Source of the DNA: an uncultured Candidatus Saccharibacteria bacterium
GTDB taxonomy: Bacteria; Patescibacteriota; Saccharimonadia; Saccharimonadales; Saccharimonadaceae
Reading direction: 5' to 3'
Assembly: GCA_947367565.1 (NCBI GenBank)
Contig: CANBEI010000004.1
Location: forward strand, 1-46,170
Length of the DNA stretch: 46,170 nucleotides
Shown one piece after another: positions 1 through 6,335 of the stretch. Position 1 is the first letter of the stretch. The number at the start of each line of letters is the position of its first letter. The notes beneath the pieces were generated by a model, which saw nothing but the letters and a program-made list of their open reading frames with translations, was not told the origin of the DNA and made no database searches. Position numbers and translations under genes: made by a program.

Positions 1-184
1 GAGCCAGCACTAATAATACCGATACCCAAGCTATAGGCGCTGGTAGCCGAAGCGGCAGTACACGCCCAGAAATAGCCGTTGTTGCCAATATTATTTATAG
101 ATTGATCATTGATATTAATGTTACCGCTACGGACAAAAGCCAATGGTAACTGTACTATGGTGGTGGCGCCGGAGGTACCACTGC
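1..184 (-). pseudogene. FISUMP-like surface-protein C-terminal cassette, no start codon, runs off the left edge
   Basis: Read on the minus strand, one open frame carries LPLAFVRSGNI followed by a Gly/Asn stretch, YFWACTAA and TSAYSLGIGI. This is the layout of the C-terminal C-type-lectin-like (FISUMP/FGE-type) domain of large CPR surface proteins: a conserved lead-in, an aromatic-Trp-Ser/Thr core, then AY-L. The frame has no ATG or ribosome-binding site and starts next to the terminator of the MFS gene, so nothing large is attached upstream. It continues beyond base 1. The lead-in DNA is nearly identical to the fragment near 45.57 kb. A decayed gene end or a silent donor cassette are both possible. 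Confidence 0.55.
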
Positions 185-189
185 GCGAG

Positions 190-217
190 AAAAGACCTCG
201 AAACATCCGAGGTCTTT
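190..217 (-). terminator. Rho-independent terminator of the MFS gene
   Basis: Stem AAGACCTCG/CGAGGTCTT with a short loop. On the minus strand it is followed by TTTT, five bases after the stop codon of the MFS transporter. Confidence 0.8.
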
Positions 218-221
218 AGAA

Positions 222-1397
222 TTACTCTCTTTGGAGGTGGCGCAGAATAATCAGGCCGAGCGGGAGAAAAATTACCACCGTCATAAAGGCGGCATAACGT
301 ACCGCAAAATCTGCCGCCCAGCCAATCGCTAACGACGCTGGGACATAGAGAATCTGCCCCATGACTTTAGCGAGCGAAACTACCGTCGTTTGTTCATCGG
401 GTGGTGTTTCCTCTTGAACGAGCGGCATTAATGTTGCTCCAGTCCATCCGCAAACGACCCCCATAAGCAAGTAGATGCCTATGGTCCAGAGATTGAGTTT
501 AAACGATAAAACCAACATACTGGCCGTCATTAGCAAAAGTGGAATAGCGAAAACCCGGTCGCCTCTAAGTCGCGTAGCATAACGCAGGGCAAGTCGCGAT
601 CCGACGATACGAGCAACGCTGTCGATTGCCCAGGCCACCGAAATTATTGTGAGAGGCACGCCAGCAAGCAGCAACATTGGAGTCAAGACCCAAATAGTGC
701 CATGTGTCATTTCTCGGCCAACGGCATAAGCAAATAGGCGCCAACGCAGGCGCGGTTTACTAAGTGCCGAGCAGATAATGCGAAGCATATCTCGAATAGG
801 ATTGTCGTGAGTTGGACAAAGTTTAGCGCTGTCATCCCTGACCAGCAGGCTAGCAATGCCGCCGATAAAGTATGGAATACTCGACGCAGCGATTGCGAGA
901 CGAAAGTTAATTGCACCAAGCGGACCGCCAAGTAGAATAAGCACAAGCGAGCAGAGATGGTGCCAAAAAGCAAGTTGGGCGCTCTGACGACGAAAATATT
1001 GTTCTTCAGAGTTAATTTGTCCGGAAAAATGCTTTAGCAGAGTAAAATCAACACCTTGACTCAGTGAAAGAAATATTCCCAGCCAGCACTCACATATGAC
1101 TGTACCCGTAAAACCGTGAATGGTAGCGTACAGTAGATGGCCGCAGGCGCAACCAAAATCTCCGATCACATTCGCCCATTTGCGACTTAGGTGGTCAGCG
1201 AGCCACCCCATCGGAAGATTGAGCAGTGAAACAATAATCGTGAAAAATGCCTGCGAGAGAGCGATTTCGGCATTGCTCAGACCAATAGAGTAGAAAAACG
1301 GTGTCATAATCGACATGGAAATTAATCCAGAAGTGATAGCTGACTCGAAGATCACGAGCCGAAGACTACGAGCGGCAATAGAAGCTTTAGATTTCAT
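222..1397 (-). CDS. MFS transporter
   Basis: Protein of 391 residues that is almost all hydrophobic helices, about 11-12 predicted segments, so a cytoplasmic-membrane carrier. The loop after helix 2 reads GWLADHLSRKW, a good match to the major facilitator motif A (G-x-L-aD-x-x-x-RK), which supports a family call. The substrate cannot be read from sequence; an efflux role is only a guess. The ATG is preceded by AAAGGGGAATTACT, a proper Shine-Dalgarno, and by a sigma70-like promoter about 25 bases further up. It is a single-gene unit closed by a hairpin terminator. Confidence 0.85.
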   Translation of the reverse strand: MKSKASIAARSLRLVIFESAITSGLISMSIMTPFFYSIGLSNAEIALSQAFFTIIVSLLNLPMGWLADHLSRKWANVIGDFGCACGHLLYATIHGFTGTVICECWLGIFLSLSQGVDFTLLKHFSGQINSEEQYFRRQSAQLAFWHHLCSLVLILLGGPLGAINFRLAIAASSIPYFIGGIASLLVRDDSAKLCPTHDNPIRDMLRIICSALSKPRLRWRLFAYAVGREMTHGTIWVLTPMLLLAGVPLTIISVAWAIDSVARIVGSRLALRYATRLRGDRVFAIPLLLMTASMLVLSFKLNLWTIGIYLLMGVVCGWTGATLMPLVQEETPPDEQTTVVSLAKVMGQILYVPASLAIGWAADFAVRYAAFMTVVIFLPLGLIILRHLQRE

Positions 1398-1420
1398 AGT
1401 AATTCCCCTTTCTGTTTGAG

Positions 1421-1450
1421 AGTATATTAAAGTACGTAAAATACCGTCAG
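1421..1450 (-). promoter_or_regulatory. Putative promoter of the MFS gene
   Basis: Minus-strand CTGACG, 18-bp spacer, TATACT, giving a leader of about 20 nt that includes the AGGGG Shine-Dalgarno. Confidence 0.5.
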
Positions 1451-1482
1451 TTTACCTCTGACCAAGGTAGCCATCTGCGGCT

Positions 1483-1514
1483 AGAAAAAGCCCGAAAGTT
1501 GAGTGCCTTCGGGA
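1483..1514 (-). terminator. Terminator after the 41-codon ORF
   Basis: CCCGAA/TTCGGG stem followed on the minus strand by CTTTTTC. It closes the short transcript that starts near 1665. Confidence 0.7.
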
Positions 1515-1538
1515 TTTATCCAGAATCAAATTAAAAGA

Positions 1539-1664
1539 TTAAGACATAATTCCCGCACATAGTTTTGAGAAATTGGCGACTGCCAAACCAAGGCCATAGC
1601 CATTGGTATGACCTGTCGACCAAATGGTCATCAAAAACTGGTGTGCGAAATTATTCCTACACAT
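1539..1664 (-). CDS. 41-codon ORF with FISUMP-like core, leaderless
   Basis: Too short for routine gene calling, but it has a complete expression signal: TTGACA, 17-bp spacer, TACAAT, then 6 nt to ATG, and a terminator after the stop. The peptide contains FLMTIWSTGHTNGYGLGLAV, which resembles the aromatic-Trp-Ser/Thr...Y-x-LG core of the cassette fragments at both ends of the window. It has no signal peptide and only two Cys. Either it is a small protein derived from a surface-protein cassette, or the transcript is an RNA and the ORF is accidental. The promoter is clear; the coding claim is tentative. Confidence 0.45.
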   Translation of the reverse strand: MCRNNFAHQFLMTIWSTGHTNGYGLGLAVANFSKLCAGIMS

Positions 1665-1670
1665 ATTTCT

Positions 1671-1699
1671 ATTGTAGCACAGGTTAGCTAAAATGTCAA
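1671..1699 (-). promoter_or_regulatory. Consensus promoter TTGACA-17-TACAAT
   Basis: Perfect -35, 17-bp spacer ending in CTGTGC, extended -10 TGCTACAAT. The same layout occurs at 19941-19969 and, with TAATAT, at the 23S promoter. Confidence 0.8.
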
Positions 1700-1737
1700 G
1701 AGGAGAGGTGGGTTCTAGGTGTTTTTGTCAAAAAATA

Positions 1738-1783
1738 CTAAAAACGACATACCCCACCAGCAGAAACTCTGCTAATGGGGTAT
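1738..1783 (-). terminator. Two-part hairpin terminator
   Basis: Outer stem ATACCCCA/TGGGGTAT and inner stem AGCAG/CTGCT, with a T-rich tail on the minus strand. It is the second terminator after the 68-aa gene. The roughly 80 bases between the two can fold into weak hairpins, and I see no gene there. Confidence 0.65.
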
Positions 1784-1866
1784 TACTGTACCTAAAAATG
1801 TCTATTTTGCCAAACGCAAGAAAATCGCTTGGGTTTGATGAGCTTTGAACTAGCTCCGCTACAAAG

Positions 1867-1890
1867 AACTGACTTCGGGTGAAGTCAGTT
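1867..1890 (-). terminator. Terminator of the 68-aa gene
   Basis: Ten-base stem AACTGACTTC/GAAGTCAGTT with a 4-nt loop. The T-tract is weak (TTCTTTG), which may explain the second terminator downstream. Confidence 0.65.
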
Positions 1891-1897
1891 CGAGTAA

Positions 1898-2104
1898 TTA
1901 AGCTTTCTTTTTCAAAGTCAAGAAACCGTTGCGTGGGTTCTCGTTCACAACACGATCGGCTGGCAAGTCGCATGGAGTACCTTTGCCACCTTCGGCAGTC
2001 TTAGTGAAGAAATAAATCGTCTGTGGTTTGCCACCACGCAAAGTAACTTCAGACTTGTGCAAATAGTAGGTAACGCCTTTACTGTTGGTATGTTCGTAGG
2101 CCAT
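1898..2104 (-). CDS. Conserved small protein of CPR type, 68 aa, unknown function
   Basis: A compact soluble protein with KGVTYYLHK, GGKPQTIYFF and NPRNGFLTLKKK. I recognise this pattern from short hypothetical proteins annotated across Saccharibacteria but know of no assigned function. The strand-turn pattern and Lys-rich tail would suit a small nucleic-acid-binding or ribosome-associated protein, which is only a guess. Expression signals are strong: TTGACA-17-TAAGAT and a GGAGGG Shine-Dalgarno 5 nt before ATG. It is monocistronic with two terminators, which suggests high and isolated expression. Confidence 0.85.
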   Translation of the reverse strand: MAYEHTNSKGVTYYLHKSEVTLRGGKPQTIYFFTKTAEGGKGTPCDLPADRVVNENPRNGFLTLKKKA

Positions 2105-2133
2105 GAGGTCCCTCCTTAAGTTATTATATCTCT

Positions 2134-2162
2134 ATCTTATGCCGAGTCTTCACCGGTGTCAA
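2134..2162 (-). promoter_or_regulatory. Promoter of the 68-aa gene
   Basis: TTGACA, 17-bp spacer, TAAGAT on the minus strand. A second TATAAT lies at 2123-2128. The leader carries GGAGGG, so this gene is leadered, unlike most of its neighbours. Confidence 0.7.
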
Positions 2163-2211
2163 GCATTTTCTATCATAAACGGTTTAGTAAACTGAGGTAA
2201 CAGGGGTAAAC

Positions 2212-2919
2212 TTAGGATTTGCCAACGAAGAGGAGCGAAACCTTGAGTACGCACCAGATAAAGAGACGCACGATGACGATAGCGATGATAATCAAGCAAG
2301 CAAGGATGGCGAGGCCAGCCCAGCTGGGTGCCCAGAGAGGCGAAGCGTAGTTAATACGAAAAAGCTCGGTCGAGGGGAGATCGGCGACGAGGAGATTGCT
2401 ACTAAGTTCGTCACTTGTAGGGTATTTGTCGAGCTCAGAGGTCCAGCAATCGAGGTAGCCGGGGCTATTCCAAGCCCAACCGTTTTCGATGGCAAGCGGC
2501 TTGCAGATGGCCGAGACGGCAGCATAGATATTGCCGTTTAGGTTCTGATCGTTAGCAAGATTCGCTTCGGCGGCCTCAATCGCGGCATTGGCGGCGCGAA
2601 GGTATTGGTTTTCGAGATAGAACGGCCCAGTGCCAAAGACGATGGATTGAGTACCATTACTCTCGGCGACATTAATGACGACGTGCGAAAAAACGAAGTC
2701 CTGGAGCTTGATAAGACTCTCCTGAATCGCGGTATCATCATTCGCAGCATCAGCATCGAGCACGGCATGGCGCAGATCGGACATTTTCAGATGGTCGAGA
2801 CGAAGAAGCGTAGCGGTCACGAAGGTTAGTGGAATTAGGATTAGCAAGAGTTGCCAGCTACGAACGCCACCAAATTTGCGGAGCGCCTGACGGAGATGAT
2901 TAGATTTCTTGCCACCCAT
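2212..2919 (-). CDS. Two-helix membrane protein, unknown
   Basis: Protein of 235 residues with a basic N-terminus, a transmembrane helix at about 22-41, a soluble Asn/Asp/Ala-rich middle with only two Cys, and a second helix at about 198-228. The middle part would face outside if the first helix is a signal anchor. I recognise no family. It is divergent from murC, and the two promoters overlap in a 45-bp gap, which suggests shared control with wall synthesis. Its TATAAT lies 10 nt before ATG, so the leader would be about 3-4 nt. Confidence 0.75.
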   Translation of the reverse strand: MGGKKSNHLRQALRKFGGVRSWQLLLILIPLTFVTATLLRLDHLKMSDLRHAVLDADAANDDTAIQESLIKLQDFVFSHVVINVAESNGTQSIVFGTGPFYLENQYLRAANAAIEAAEANLANDQNLNGNIYAAVSAICKPLAIENGWAWNSPGYLDCWTSELDKYPTSDELSSNLLVADLPSTELFRINYASPLWAPSWAGLAILACLIIIAIVIVRLFIWCVLKVSLLFVGKS

Positions 2920-2929
2920 AATTAGTCTA

Positions 2930-2958
2930 ATTATAACACGTTTCCGATATGCTATAAT
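2930..2958. promoter_or_regulatory. Divergent promoters of murC and the membrane protein
   Basis: Minus strand TGTTATAAT (2930-2935) and plus strand TGCTATAAT (2953-2958) share one 45-bp gap. The plus -10 ends 6 nt before the murC ATG. Confidence 0.75.
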
Positions 2959-2964
2959 AGTCCC

Positions 2965-4284
2965 ATGAAGATTTATATTTCGGGAATTTCTGGTACGGGG
3001 ATGGGGCCGCTGGCGCTGATGGCGCAGGATGCGGGGATGACAGTATTTGGCTCAGATTTGGCGGCAGGCGCAGTGACGAATGACCTCGTGGCGCATGACA
3101 TGAAACTCTGCTTGGGAGTGCAAGATGGCAACTTTTTGAAGACTTGCGTAAAGAATGAGGGAGTGGACTGGTTTGTCTATACTTCAGCGCTGCCAGAAGA
3201 CCATCCGGAGCTGGTGATGGCGAAGAAGCTGAAACTAAAAATCTCGAAACGAGATGAGTTTTTGAATTATTTACTGAAAAAGTTAAAGCTGAAGCTGATT
3301 GCGGTCGCGGGAACACACGGGAAGACTACGACAACAGCAATGATTGTCTGGATGGCGCAGCAGCTGGGGATTCCGATGTCGTATCTGATTGGGACGACAC
3401 TGCCGTTCGCGTCGGCGGGACATTATGATCCTAAGTCAGAATATTTTGTTTATGAGGCGGATGAATATGACCGAAATTTTCTAGCGTTCAAACCGTGGCT
3501 CGCAGTAATTCCGACCGTGTCGTATGACCACCCGGATATTTATCCGACAGAGGAGAATTACCGAGAAGCATTCCAGCAATTTGAGCAGCAGAGTAAAGAA
3601 GTGATTCATGGCGATGAGATTGCGGCAGGGATCACGCTGGCTGGCGAGGCTAGGCGGTATGATGCGACGCTGGCGTTGGACGTGGTGGAGCGGATTATGC
3701 CGAAACCGAAGGAGTTATTGAAGATTCCGGCACTACAACGACGCAAGTTGCTCGCGGCGATTAATAGCTTCCCTGGCGTAGGACGAAGATTTGAGCAGGT
3801 ATCAGAGGGGTATTATTCGGATTATGCGCATCATCCAGAAGAGGTGGAAGCTACGGTCGGAATTGCGCTAGAAGAAGCGGACCGGAGAGGACTAAAGGGT
3901 GTCGTGGCGGTATATGAGCCACATCAGAATACACGACAGGCGGAGCTGATGGATTTGTATAGCAATGCGTTTGTCGGTGTGATGAAACTATACTGGACGC
4001 CAACGTACTTGACACGCGAGAACCCAAAAATCAAGGTAGTGAAGCCGGAGCAATTTATCGATAAATTGGAGAATAAGAAGGTAGCTGAAGCGGCAGAGCT
4101 GGACGATGAATTGGCGGAGAAAGTCAAAGAATGGCATAAAAAGGGATATCTCGTGCTGTTAATGTCGGCGGGGCCGGCGGATGCGTGGATCCGAAAACTG
4201 GTATATGCCGGGAACCAAGAGTCGGCGGCCACGCAGCTAGTGCATGCGCCACGCAGCGCGGACGAGGGTAGCGAACGGCTATAG
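2965..4284 (+). CDS. murC: UDP-N-acetylmuramate--L-alanine ligase-type Mur ligase
   Basis: Cytoplasmic ATP-dependent ligase of peptidoglycan precursor synthesis. A Rossmann-like N-terminus (GISGTGMGPLA) is followed by the Mur P-loop GTHGKTTTT at 116-124, YEADEYDR at 163-170, FPGVGRRFE and DYAHHPEEV, all MurC/Mpl signatures. The protein is short for MurC (439 aa against about 460-490): the middle domain is cut down, and the usual G-x-H-N motif reads GEARRYDATL. The last 25 residues are low-complexity and may be a read-on tail. The start is set by TATAAT six nt upstream (leaderless). murB begins at the right edge, so the pathway is present. Mpl (a recycling ligase) is the alternative. Confidence 0.85.
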   Translation: MKIYISGISGTGMGPLALMAQDAGMTVFGSDLAAGAVTNDLVAHDMKLCLGVQDGNFLKTCVKNEGVDWFVYTSALPEDHPELVMAKKLKLKISKRDEFLNYLLKKLKLKLIAVAGTHGKTTTTAMIVWMAQQLGIPMSYLIGTTLPFASAGHYDPKSEYFVYEADEYDRNFLAFKPWLAVIPTVSYDHPDIYPTEENYREAFQQFEQQSKEVIHGDEIAAGITLAGEARRYDATLALDVVERIMPKPKELLKIPALQRRKLLAAINSFPGVGRRFEQVSEGYYSDYAHHPEEVEATVGIALEEADRRGLKGVVAVYEPHQNTRQAELMDLYSNAFVGVMKLYWTPTYLTRENPKIKVVKPEQFIDKLENKKVAEAAELDDELAEKVKEWHKKGYLVLLMSAGPADAWIRKLVYAGNQESAATQLVHAPRSADEGSERL

Positions 4285-4331
4285 GGTGTGCCGGGGGTAT
4301 ACGGGCTACAGAGTCTGTGTGAGAGCTAGAA

Positions 4332-4385
4332 ATGTAAGACATTGTATGCACATTGTACATACAATGTGCATACAATGTCTTACAT
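4332..4385. repeat. 54-bp perfect palindrome built from four ACATTGTA units
   Basis: Two 26-base arms are exact reverse complements around a 2-base centre. Each arm contains ACATTGTA twice, separated by TGC. It lies between the convergent ends of murC and a membrane-protein operon, 5 bases from the latter's stop. There is no GC-rich stem or T-tract of the classic kind. It may act as a two-way terminator or may be a small palindromic element. Confidence 0.8.
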
Positions 4386-4389
4386 AGCG

Positions 4390-4749
4390 TTACTCCGTAA
4401 GCTCGGTATCGGTTTTCGTTCCCTTGATACCTAATGATTCATCTGACAGGGGTTTGCTCGAGAAAGCATCCGGTAAGTTTTTCAGGCGTTCTTCGATTTT
4501 TTCGAGTTCTTCAAGATATTGATCTAGCTCTTCCTCGTCAAGTGCGCCCGAGTCGCCATAAGTAAAATTCGTCGTAACCTCAGTCTCCGCTTCGACTTCT
4601 TCCTTATCAGGCAAAAACCCTGGGCGTGAACGATCCAGATAGATATCACCGGTATTGCGATAAATCGCCAGACTAACGGACGTCGTGCCGCCAGCAATCA
4701 GAATCGACCCAAGACCGAGGATTAACAAATTGCGGCTACCACGCGTCAT
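4390..4749 (-). CDS. Single-helix membrane protein with acidic coiled-coil, unknown
   Basis: 119 residues: a short basic start, one transmembrane helix at about 8-28, then a highly acidic tail with a Glu/Leu heptad-like stretch (EEELDQYLEELEKIEERL). I recognise no family. Its ATG overlaps the stop of the upstream gene (ATGA), so it should be translationally coupled as the third gene of an operon headed by the DsbA-like protein. A partner or regulator of the exported coiled-coil protein encoded just before it would fit. Confidence 0.7.
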   Translation of the reverse strand: MTRGSRNLLILGLGSILIAGGTTSVSLAIYRNTGDIYLDRSRPGFLPDKEEVEAETEVTTNFTYGDSGALDEEELDQYLEELEKIEERLKNLPDAFSSKPLSDESLGIKGTKTDTELTE

Positions 4750-5300
4750 TTTTTAATCTCCTTGCGTAATTTTACAACGGCTTGGTATTGCTCGGCAGTG
4801 AGTTTTTTCAACTCTTCGGTAGCAAGCCGGACTTTCTCGCGACGTTCACGTACGACTTTGAGCTGATCATAAAATTTCTCAGGCTCAACCCGACAATCAA
4901 TGCCGATTAAATTCTCCATCTCACGCATATAGTTCGTGTAATCATCTCGAAAAGCAATCTGGGCATCCGAGAATTCGGACTGAATACTAGAAAGCGTGGG
5001 CCGATTATTGCGTACGAGGCGCAGATTAAGGGGAGTAATAAACCTACTTGCGATAGTTTCATAAGTCGTTCCGAGATAAGTACGCGTCTTAGAATCGGCT
5101 TTTTGCAACTGGCTGAGGGATTGCTTGATAGTCGAACAATTGCTCGAAATAGCATTTGCCTCTTCTTTCGATAACGCCGATACCGACACTGGCGAGACAA
5201 TACCTACGGTCGCTGCTGCTGCCGCGCACACTACCAGACCCGCAACCACGGTGCGCATAACCCTACGGACGATACAAACCATTGTGCTTTTTTCCGTCAT
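4746..5300 (-). CDS. Exported coiled-coil protein, unknown
   Basis: 184 residues: an N-terminal signal sequence or anchor with an Ala/Val-rich core (about 16-42), then a mostly helical Glu/Arg/Lys-rich domain with two Cys that could form one disulfide. I recognise no family. It is the middle gene of a three-gene operon behind a DsbA-like oxidoreductase, a plausible substrate relationship. The start is uncertain: the longest frame overlaps the upstream gene by 38 bp, and internal Met at residues 7 and 15 (the latter at 5258, after the upstream stop) are credible. No strong Shine-Dalgarno decides. Confidence 0.7.
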   Translation of the reverse strand: MTEKSTMVCIVRRVMRTVVAGLVVCAAAAATVGIVSPVSVSALSKEEANAISSNCSTIKQSLSQLQKADSKTRTYLGTTYETIASRFITPLNLRLVRNNRPTLSSIQSEFSDAQIAFRDDYTNYMREMENLIGIDCRVEPEKFYDQLKVVRERREKVRLATEELKKLTAEQYQAVVKLRKEIKK

Positions 5301-6309
5301 AAATTAAAGTTGGGATGCCTTTGACATGGATGGTGGATTCGACCATAGTTTTCACCTGTGCCATAATTTCGGTAACTTCGTCACCTAATGCGGCCCGCTG
5401 AATCTGCTCAATTTCCTTTTTGCTGGCGCCAAAATCCTGTAGCCATTCCTGTAAGAGCTGCTCAGCCTTCTCGCGACTGGCGCCCAAGAAAACCGCCTGA
5501 TAGTTAACTCCATTGTCGTCAGATTCAGTAAACAGACGGTCAACAATTTGCATCGTATAGTCTGTATCGAGTAGGTCTGAAGCATGGATATAGCGCGCAA
5601 TTAGATCGGAATTGGCGAACTTGTAACCACCATCGGGTAATTCGATTGGATAAACCATGAGTACGGTATTATTCTGCTCAAAGAAGCCAGAGTCTTTTTG
5701 ATTACGATAAGACTGCATGCAAATCGTGCAGCCGGGGTCGAAAATGTCAACCGCTAACGGCTTATTGTCCTGGTACTGCGTTGCAAAGCTATAGGGCTCA
5801 ACTAGATAGTCCTCAGCGTTCCAGCTATGAAAACGGTCGGGGATATTAGTAAAGATTTCTCCCCATTCGGAAAACCAGCGTCCAGTCCACTCAATCGGAT
5901 TTGTCGGTTCAGCTGCTTCGATACCGCAAACTTCAGCACCCAAAGCGCAGCTTTCGGGCTGAGAGACATTACAAGTGCCAAATACCCAAATCGCGAGCAA
6001 AGCCTTAATCGACTCAACTAGAGACCAAATCGTAATAAAGACAATCAAAACCGATCCAACTTCGATCGCCGTACCGAGCGGTTTGACCCATTTCGGGTGC
6101 TTCAAAACGACTTTGCTGAGCAGACTATTTTTAACATCATCTTTGAAGTTCGTCTCGCATTTTTGAAGGGTAACTTTCTTGCCGACGCAGCCCCAGGATT
6201 TTTTAAAAACCGCCCAATATTTGCGACCAATGTCGCGCCGGAAAATGCTCAAAATAGCGACAAACACCCCAACAAGACATAGGATAATAAACGCAGCAAT
6301 ACAGACCAT
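5263..6309 (-). CDS. Membrane-anchored DsbA/thioredoxin-fold oxidoreductase
   Basis: 348 residues with hydrophobic segments at 1-22 and about 82-112, then an extracytoplasmic domain containing DPGCTICMQSY, a CxxC pair at 194-197. Near the C-terminus, VKGIPTLIYDGK looks like the cis-Pro loop of a thioredoxin fold. This predicts a thiol-disulfide exchange role outside the membrane. Four further Cys around 113-128 could form disulfides or shuttle electrons. It leads an operon with two exported or membrane proteins. The start is fixed by TGCTATAAT exactly 6 nt upstream. The thioredoxin-fold call is secure; whether it oxidises or reduces is not. Confidence 0.8.
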   Translation of the reverse strand: MVCIAAFIILCLVGVFVAILSIFRRDIGRKYWAVFKKSWGCVGKKVTLQKCETNFKDDVKNSLLSKVVLKHPKWVKPLGTAIEVGSVLIVFITIWSLVESIKALLAIWVFGTCNVSQPESCALGAEVCGIEAAEPTNPIEWTGRWFSEWGEIFTNIPDRFHSWNAEDYLVEPYSFATQYQDNKPLAVDIFDPGCTICMQSYRNQKDSGFFEQNNTVLMVYPIELPDGGYKFANSDLIARYIHASDLLDTDYTMQIVDRLFTESDDNGVNYQAVFLGASREKAEQLLQEWLQDFGASKKEIEQIQRAALGDEVTEIMAQVKTMVESTIHVKGIPTLIYDGKKHNGLYRP

Positions 6310-6315
6310 GAGTTA

Positions 6316-6321
6316 ATTATA
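6316..6321 (-). promoter_or_regulatory. -10 of the DsbA-like operon, leaderless
   Basis: TATAAT in TGCTATAAT, six nt before ATG. Confidence 0.75.
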
Positions 6322-6335
6322 GCACACTTCGAGAA

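Noticed and set aside
1728-1973. 81-codon frame overlapping the 68-aa gene on the same strand
   Set aside because: It has no ribosome-binding site, runs through two terminator hairpins, and lies in another frame of a better-supported gene.
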